Part shown: one piece after another, positions 6,435 to 10,563 of the stretch
Layout: each line of letters begins with the position of its first letter
Position numbering within the stretch: the first letter of the stretch is position 1
From: Treponema sp.
Lineage (GTDB): Bacteria; Spirochaetota; Spirochaetia; Treponematales; Treponemataceae
Reading direction: 5' to 3'
Assembly (NCBI GenBank): GCA_031290005.1
Contig: JAITOJ010000020.1
Location: forward strand, 1-10,563
Length of the DNA stretch: 10,563 nt
Notes under the pieces: generated by a model
What the model was told of the DNA's origin: nothing
What the model saw: the letters and a program-made list of their open reading frames with translations, nothing else
Databases searched by the model: none
Made by a program: the position numbers and the translations under genes

Positions 6435-7502
6435 ATGTACGGATTGAAAAAAACAGCCTGTTTTGCGGTGTTCTTTTGTCTGGCTTTTTGCGCCTTTGCC
6501 GAAGGAAAGCCGGAAGAGTCCCCCAAACGGATCATAAAAATCGCTTCCATAGCGCCCAGGCGTTCGCCTTGGGATATAGAACAAAGCAAAATGGCCGAGG
6601 AATGGACAAAAATTTCCGGTAACAGAATTGAACTGCAATTCCTTGCCACCACCGCGCTGGGCGGCGAAGGCGCGGTCATCCAAAAACTGCGGGCCGTGCG
6701 GCCCGGACAACAGCCGCCTTTGGAAGGCGCGGTTTTTACCAATTTGGGTATTTATGAGCTTGCCCCGGAGTCGCAGGTCTTGTCGTTTTGCATCCCTTTT
6801 TTATTTCGCAATCAGGCTGAAGTAAACTATGTGTTCAACGCCCTTTTCGGAGAAGTCCAGTCTGCGATAAAAGCCAAGGGATATGAGCTTTTGGGCTGGT
6901 TTAGCTGCGGCTGGATATATGTCGCCACCAAAGAGAGCGCGGAAACCCCGGAAAAACTCAAAAATCTGAGAATTGCCATGGGTGGTTTTGGGTCTGAAGA
7001 AATCACCTCGGCTTTCCGGCTTGTGGGATTCAAGGCGGAAAATATTGCCTCAGATAAAATTGCCCAGAGCCTGAAAAGTCCCGGAGGCATTCAGGGGATA
7101 TACACCATTCCCATGTATACCTACGCCACCCAGTATCACAAAAGCCTGCCCTATATCCTGGACGTGCCCCTGTGTCCGATGTTCACTGCCTTTGTGCTTT
7201 CGGAAAAAACCTGGGCTTCCATTCCCGAGGAATATAAAGACCGGTTTCTGGAAGAGGTGCGAAAATCAATGGATGTCTTTATTAAGACTCAGGATAGCAT
7301 CGACCGGCAATATCTGGAACTCATGCAAAATGAGGGAGTCACGCTGATAAAACTTTCCGCTGCCGAGCGGGCTCACTGGGAACAGGTTTTAACCGGAGAC
7401 GCGCAAAAAATGATTGAATCGGGCAATACGATTTTTAATCAGGATTTTTACAACCGGATTACAGCGCTGCTTGAAGAATACCGGGCGGCTCATAAGGACT
7501 AA
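6435..7502 (+). CDS. dctP: TRAP transporter periplasmic P subunit, TPAT type (copy 2)
   Basis: This is a tandem paralogue of the preceding gene; more than half of the residues are identical by eye, along the whole length. The 355-residue protein has a signal peptide (Lys5-Lys6, a Phe/Cys-rich core, likely cleavage at AFA-EG). It shares KIASIAP, TALGGEGAVIQKLR, TKESAETPEKLKNL and IPMYTYAT. It also lacks the usual ligand-binding Arg (Ala181 in LRIAMGG). The C-terminal third differs most from copy 1, so the two may differ in ligand or partner contacts. ATG 6435 is preferred over the adjacent TTG; AGGGG lies 8 bases upstream. It begins 11 bases after copy 1 and ends 2 bases before the permease. 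Both copies appear intact. Confidence 0.9.
   Translation: MYGLKKTACFAVFFCLAFCAFAEGKPEESPKRIIKIASIAPRRSPWDIEQSKMAEEWTKISGNRIELQFLATTALGGEGAVIQKLRAVRPGQQPPLEGAVFTNLGIYELAPESQVLSFCIPFLFRNQAEVNYVFNALFGEVQSAIKAKGYELLGWFSCGWIYVATKESAETPEKLKNLRIAMGGFGSEEITSAFRLVGFKAENIASDKIAQSLKSPGGIQGIYTIPMYTYATQYHKSLPYILDVPLCPMFTAFVLSEKTWASIPEEYKDRFLEEVRKSMDVFIKTQDSIDRQYLELMQNEGVTLIKLSAAERAHWEQVLTGDAQKMIESGNTIFNQDFYNRITALLEEYRAAHKD
6925..6964 (+). repeat. 40-base exact repeat, copy in second P gene
   Basis: This is the partner of 5846-5885, with identical bases throughout. The first mismatch on each side is immediate (T to G on the left, C to T on the right). Confidence 0.85.
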
Positions 7503-7504
7503 AT

Positions 7505-9331
7505 ATGATTCGGAAAATTTGTGACGCCATTGCGGTGGCTTTTGTCTTTCTGTTGTCTTTGGCAACCCTGGCTTTCAAGGTGATGCAGGACATGTTCAAA
7601 ATAACCATTTTGGACAGCGACACTATTGTGGTAAATATCTTGTTTGTGTTCGCCTGTATTGCCGGGGTGGTCACCTGGCGGGAAGGCAGGCATATCAGCC
7701 TTGCTTCCCTGACCGACAAAGCGCCGCCCAGGGCTGCCAAAGTTATCGCCCGGATAAACGCCTTCGCAATCCCTTTTGTGCTCACCCTGCTGTTCCTGGC
7801 TTCCTTTTCCGAAATGTTTGTGGCCTTTGAGCCGGGCAGCACTGTTTTGGGTATTCCCCTTATCGCGGTATTCGCGGTTTTACCCCTGGCGTATCTGGCC
7901 ATGCTGGGGATGCGCTTTGCCAGAGACGCCCACCGCATAAGCGCGGCGCTGGGCATCGCGGCGGGACTGTGCGCCGCCGCAAGCCCTATCGCGGGGATTG
8001 TGTATTCCCTGACCGGTTTTGAACTGCCGTTCCTCACCGGTATATTCGACGCCTGGTGCGCCTTTGCCGGCGCGGCCACCATCCCGCTGGTTGTCCTGTG
8101 CATTGTTCTGGCGTTTTTGGGAGTCCCCTTGTTTGTCGTCGTCAGCGCGGTGTCCTATATCGCCTTTTCTCAGGGCGGCGGTTATGTGGAAGTTATCCCC
8201 ATTGAAGCCTATGGCATTCTCACGGATAAAACCATCGCGGCCATTCCCCTGTTCACCATCGCGGGCTACCTCTTTTCCAAAGGAAGCGCCGGAAGCCGGC
8301 TGGTGGAAGTGTTCCGGGGCTGTTTTGGGTGGTTCCGGGGCGGCGCGGTGGTGGCGGCGATTATCGTAACCACGTTTTTCACCACCTTTACCGGAGTTTC
8401 CGGGGTGACCATTCTTGCCTTGGGATCGCTGCTGACCATCATGCTCTCCGGGTCCGGCTATTCCACAGACAACGCTCGTTCGCTCATCACCTCGTCCGGG
8501 GCAATCGGGCTGCTCTTTCCGCCCAGCATGGCGATTATTTTGTACGGATCCGCCAATTATTTTTCCGTGGACATCGTTGACCTGTTCAAGGGCGCACTCA
8601 TTCCCGGCTGCCTCCTTGCCCTGGGCATGATTGCCATCGGTTTTATGTACGACAAGAATCCGGCCCGGAAGCCCTTTTCAGCTGCGGAAGCGCTCCGGGC
8701 ATTCAAAAATTCCGCCCTGGAATTGCTGATGCCCGTGCTTATCTGCCTGGGCTATTTTACCGGCTTTTTCAGCCTGACCGAAAGCGCCGCCTTCGCGGTA
8801 GTGTACGCCATCTGCCTGGAAACCTTTGTCCGCCGGGACTTTACCATTCCCCGGCTTTTGTCTGTGATTGTGGAGAGCCTCCCCATTTCCGGCGGCCTCC
8901 TGTTCATTCTGGCCTCCGCGCGGGGGCTGTCCTATTTCCTTATGGACGCCAACATCCCCCAACTGCTCTCTCAGGTGGTGCTCTCCTATGTGTCCTCAAA
9001 GTATGTCTTCCTGATTCTCCTGAATCTGGTGCTGATCGCGGTGGGCTGTCTGATGGACATCAACTCCGCCATTTTGATTGTGTCTCCCCTGATTATTCCC
9101 ATCGCGGAATCCTTCGGGCTTTCGCCGGTGCACACGGGGGTGATTTTCCTGATGAATATGCAGCTCGGCTTCCTCACCCCGCCGGTGGGCATGGATTTGT
9201 TCATCGCGTCCTATACCTTTGACATACCGGTGCTCAAGGTGGTGCGCGGGATTTTGCCCTTCCTGCTGGTGCAGTTTATCGTCCTGCTTCTGGTAACCTA
9301 TATTCCGTGGTTTTCCAGCGTTCTCCTGTAG
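7505..9331 (+). CDS. dctM: Fused TRAP transporter permease (DctQ-DctM, TatQM type)
   Basis: This inner-membrane protein of 608 residues joins the small Q subunit (about 1-170) and the large M subunit (about 180-608). M carries out ion-coupled uptake of ligand released by the P subunit. Many hydrophobic segments are visible, roughly at 7-26, 41-57, 81-98, 108-128, 139-160, 184-214, 272-308, 322-342, 355-373, 398-431, 445-470, 489-530, 536-562 and 576-598. M signatures are clear: TGVSGVTILALGS (286-298), GYSTDNARSLITSSGAIGLLFPPS (two adjacent parts, 308-331), ILYGSA (335-340), and the second-half counterpart NMQLGFLTPPVGMDLF (541-556). Q-M fusion is known in TRAP families, including T. pallidum Tp0958. 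AAGGA lies 6 bases before the ATG. Two P genes directly upstream imply either P protein could dock to this one permease. Confidence 0.93.
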   Translation: MIRKICDAIAVAFVFLLSLATLAFKVMQDMFKITILDSDTIVVNILFVFACIAGVVTWREGRHISLASLTDKAPPRAAKVIARINAFAIPFVLTLLFLASFSEMFVAFEPGSTVLGIPLIAVFAVLPLAYLAMLGMRFARDAHRISAALGIAAGLCAAASPIAGIVYSLTGFELPFLTGIFDAWCAFAGAATIPLVVLCIVLAFLGVPLFVVVSAVSYIAFSQGGGYVEVIPIEAYGILTDKTIAAIPLFTIAGYLFSKGSAGSRLVEVFRGCFGWFRGGAVVAAIIVTTFFTTFTGVSGVTILALGSLLTIMLSGSGYSTDNARSLITSSGAIGLLFPPSMAIILYGSANYFSVDIVDLFKGALIPGCLLALGMIAIGFMYDKNPARKPFSAAEALRAFKNSALELLMPVLICLGYFTGFFSLTESAAFAVVYAICLETFVRRDFTIPRLLSVIVESLPISGGLLFILASARGLSYFLMDANIPQLLSQVVLSYVSSKYVFLILLNLVLIAVGCLMDINSAILIVSPLIIPIAESFGLSPVHTGVIFLMNMQLGFLTPPVGMDLFIASYTFDIPVLKVVRGILPFLLVQFIVLLLVTYIPWFSSVLL

Positions 9332-9334
9332 AAA

Positions 9335-10563
9335 ATGCCCCGTCCCCATTCAGTTGTTCTGATAGTCCTGTGTTCCGTCTGTGTGTTGTGTGTCGCGGGG
9401 GCGCTGTATCTGGCGGCAGGGAAGCCGCGCGGTCCCGGGGACTCCCGTCTGCCGGAGAGTGCGGTCCCGGCGGAGGAAGGAAACCGCCCGGCCCCGGAAC
9501 CGGAGGTGCGGCTTTCCGAAGGCCGCTCCGTTGAAAGTGACGCCGCCTTCCAGATAGATAACTGCCTGGTCGGCCTTTCCCTCAGGGACAAAATTGCCCA
9601 GCTTTTTCTGGTCAATCTTTCGGGAAACAGCCGCTTTGTTCCGGTGGACTTCGACCAGGACAAAAAGCCCCTGATTCCCGGCGGCTATCTCTTTTTCTCC
9701 TACAATATCGCGGAAACCTCCGATACGGTCAGAGAGTTCACCTCGTCCATCCGGGATTTCTGCATTGTCCAGGGCAAGATTCCCCCGTATCTGGCCATTG
9801 ACCACGAGGGCGGCTCGGTCAACCGGCTCAGGAATCTGGTAAGCCCCGCGCTGCCTTCGGCCCGGGAAGTGGCGGAAGCTCTGTCCCCCAGGGATGCCGA
9901 GTCCCTCTATCGTATTCAGGGACAGCGGCTTGCCGAACTGGGATTTCACCTGAACGTGGCGCCGGTGGTGGAGATTGAGACCCCGGACAACACGGAATTC
10001 ATCCACGGACGGAGTTTCGGCAGCCCGGAACAGGCGGCGCTCTTTGGTCGGGCCGCGGTCGCGGGTTACCGGAGGGGCGGAATTCAAAGCGCGGTGAAGC
10101 ATTTTCCCGGTAACACCAACGATGACCCCCACACGGGATTTCCGGAAATAGCCGCCGCGCCGGAGGAACTGGAAGCCTTGTATATCGCTCCCTTCCGGGA
10201 AGTCCTCAAGTCCGATCCGGCGGCGGCGCTCATGTCCCACGCCAGAACCGCTTTTTTTGACCCTGGCCGCCCGGCTTGTTTGTCGTACTTCTGGGTGACC
10301 CGGATGCTCCGGGAACAGCTGGGCTTTAACGGTCTGATTATTTCTGACGATAGATATATGGCGGTGCTGGGGAAAAATGGATTCCCGCCGGAAACCGCGG
10401 CGATTATGGCCATTGAAGCGGGAATCGACGTGATTATGATTTCGGAAAAGCGGTGTTTTCCCCTGGTTGAGGCCCTGGAACGCAAGGCCGCATCTGAGGC
10501 GGATTTTGCGCAAAAAATCGACCGGGCAGCCCGGCGGGTGCTGGAATTCAAATCCCGGTGCGG
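9335..10563 (+). CDS. Glycoside hydrolase family 3 (NagZ-like), 3' end missing
   Basis: This open frame runs off the right edge; 409 codons are visible. Residues 7-27 are a hydrophobic signal or anchor with three Cys (13, 16, 19). A Gly/Pro/Glu-rich linker follows to about 70, so the enzyme is exported or anchored. The catalytic domain shows the NagZ pattern: AIDHEGGSVNRL (Asp156), KHFPGN (255-260), DDPH (263-266, the His being the usual acid/base) and ISDDRYM, with Asp338 the likely nucleophile. Family members remove beta-linked N-acetylglucosamine or other terminal sugars; the exact substrate cannot be told. Typical NagZ is cytoplasmic, so an exported form is a variant. The ATG is 3 bases past the permease stop and has no Shine-Dalgarno, which suggests translational coupling. 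Earlier TRAP genes and this one are probably co-transcribed. Confidence 0.85.
   Translation, partial: MPRPHSVVLIVLCSVCVLCVAGALYLAAGKPRGPGDSRLPESAVPAEEGNRPAPEPEVRLSEGRSVESDAAFQIDNCLVGLSLRDKIAQLFLVNLSGNSRFVPVDFDQDKKPLIPGGYLFFSYNIAETSDTVREFTSSIRDFCIVQGKIPPYLAIDHEGGSVNRLRNLVSPALPSAREVAEALSPRDAESLYRIQGQRLAELGFHLNVAPVVEIETPDNTEFIHGRSFGSPEQAALFGRAAVAGYRRGGIQSAVKHFPGNTNDDPHTGFPEIAAAPEELEALYIAPFREVLKSDPAAALMSHARTAFFDPGRPACLSYFWVTRMLREQLGFNGLIISDDRYMAVLGKNGFPPETAAIMAIEAGIDVIMISEKRCFPLVEALERKAASEADFAQKIDRAARRVLEFKSRC

Noticed and set aside
7459..8103. Minus-strand open frame of 214 codons opposite the permease
   Set aside because: It is antisense to the Q domain and the start of M. The translation is low-complexity and unlike any family I know.
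9350..10513. Long open frame on the minus strand opposite the GH3 gene (387 codons)
   Set aside because: Its translation has no recognisable domain, and the plus-strand frame carries clear NagZ motifs. It is a by-product of GC-rich codon use.

Overview
The window looks like a chromosomal fragment from a spirochete of the Treponema group, moderately GC-rich in its genes and AT-rich in the gaps. The strongest evidence is a TPR-protein-associated TRAP transporter (TPAT) locus. Its order, lipoprotein TatT, then periplasmic P subunit(s), then a fused QM permease, is the arrangement known from Treponema pallidum Tp0956-Tp0958. The genus is inferred from gene order and protein resemblance only; no database search was possible. 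No CRISPR array, insertion sequence or phage gene was seen.

Layout. Bases 1-104 are a low-complexity C-then-G homopolymer end, probably a contig-edge artefact. Bases 105-281 are AT-rich non-coding DNA with a hairpin and the murD promoter. murD (peptidoglycan precursor synthesis) and ispH (isoprenoid synthesis) overlap by 4 bases. Next is an unnamed cytosolic protein that I read as a degenerate response-regulator receiver joined to a degenerate STAS-like domain. metA follows; Glu111 suggests it uses acetyl-CoA. A tRNA-Pro(UGG) gene lies on the minus strand, convergent with metA and divergent from the transporter genes.

The TPAT operon runs from 4554: tatT, two tandem P-subunit paralogues and the fused QM permease. 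A glycoside hydrolase family 3 (NagZ-like) gene starts 3 bases after the permease stop and runs off the right edge. The likely picture is import of an unknown ligand across the inner membrane by a secondary transporter helped by a lipoprotein TPR trimer, with a cell-envelope glycosidase made from the same transcript.

The most striking pattern is regulatory. murD, metA and tatT each have a sigma70-type promoter with an exact 17-base spacer and a -10 box ending only 6-8 bases before the ATG, and none has a Shine-Dalgarno sequence. Most downstream operon genes do have one. This predicts leaderless or nearly leaderless mRNAs for these three genes.
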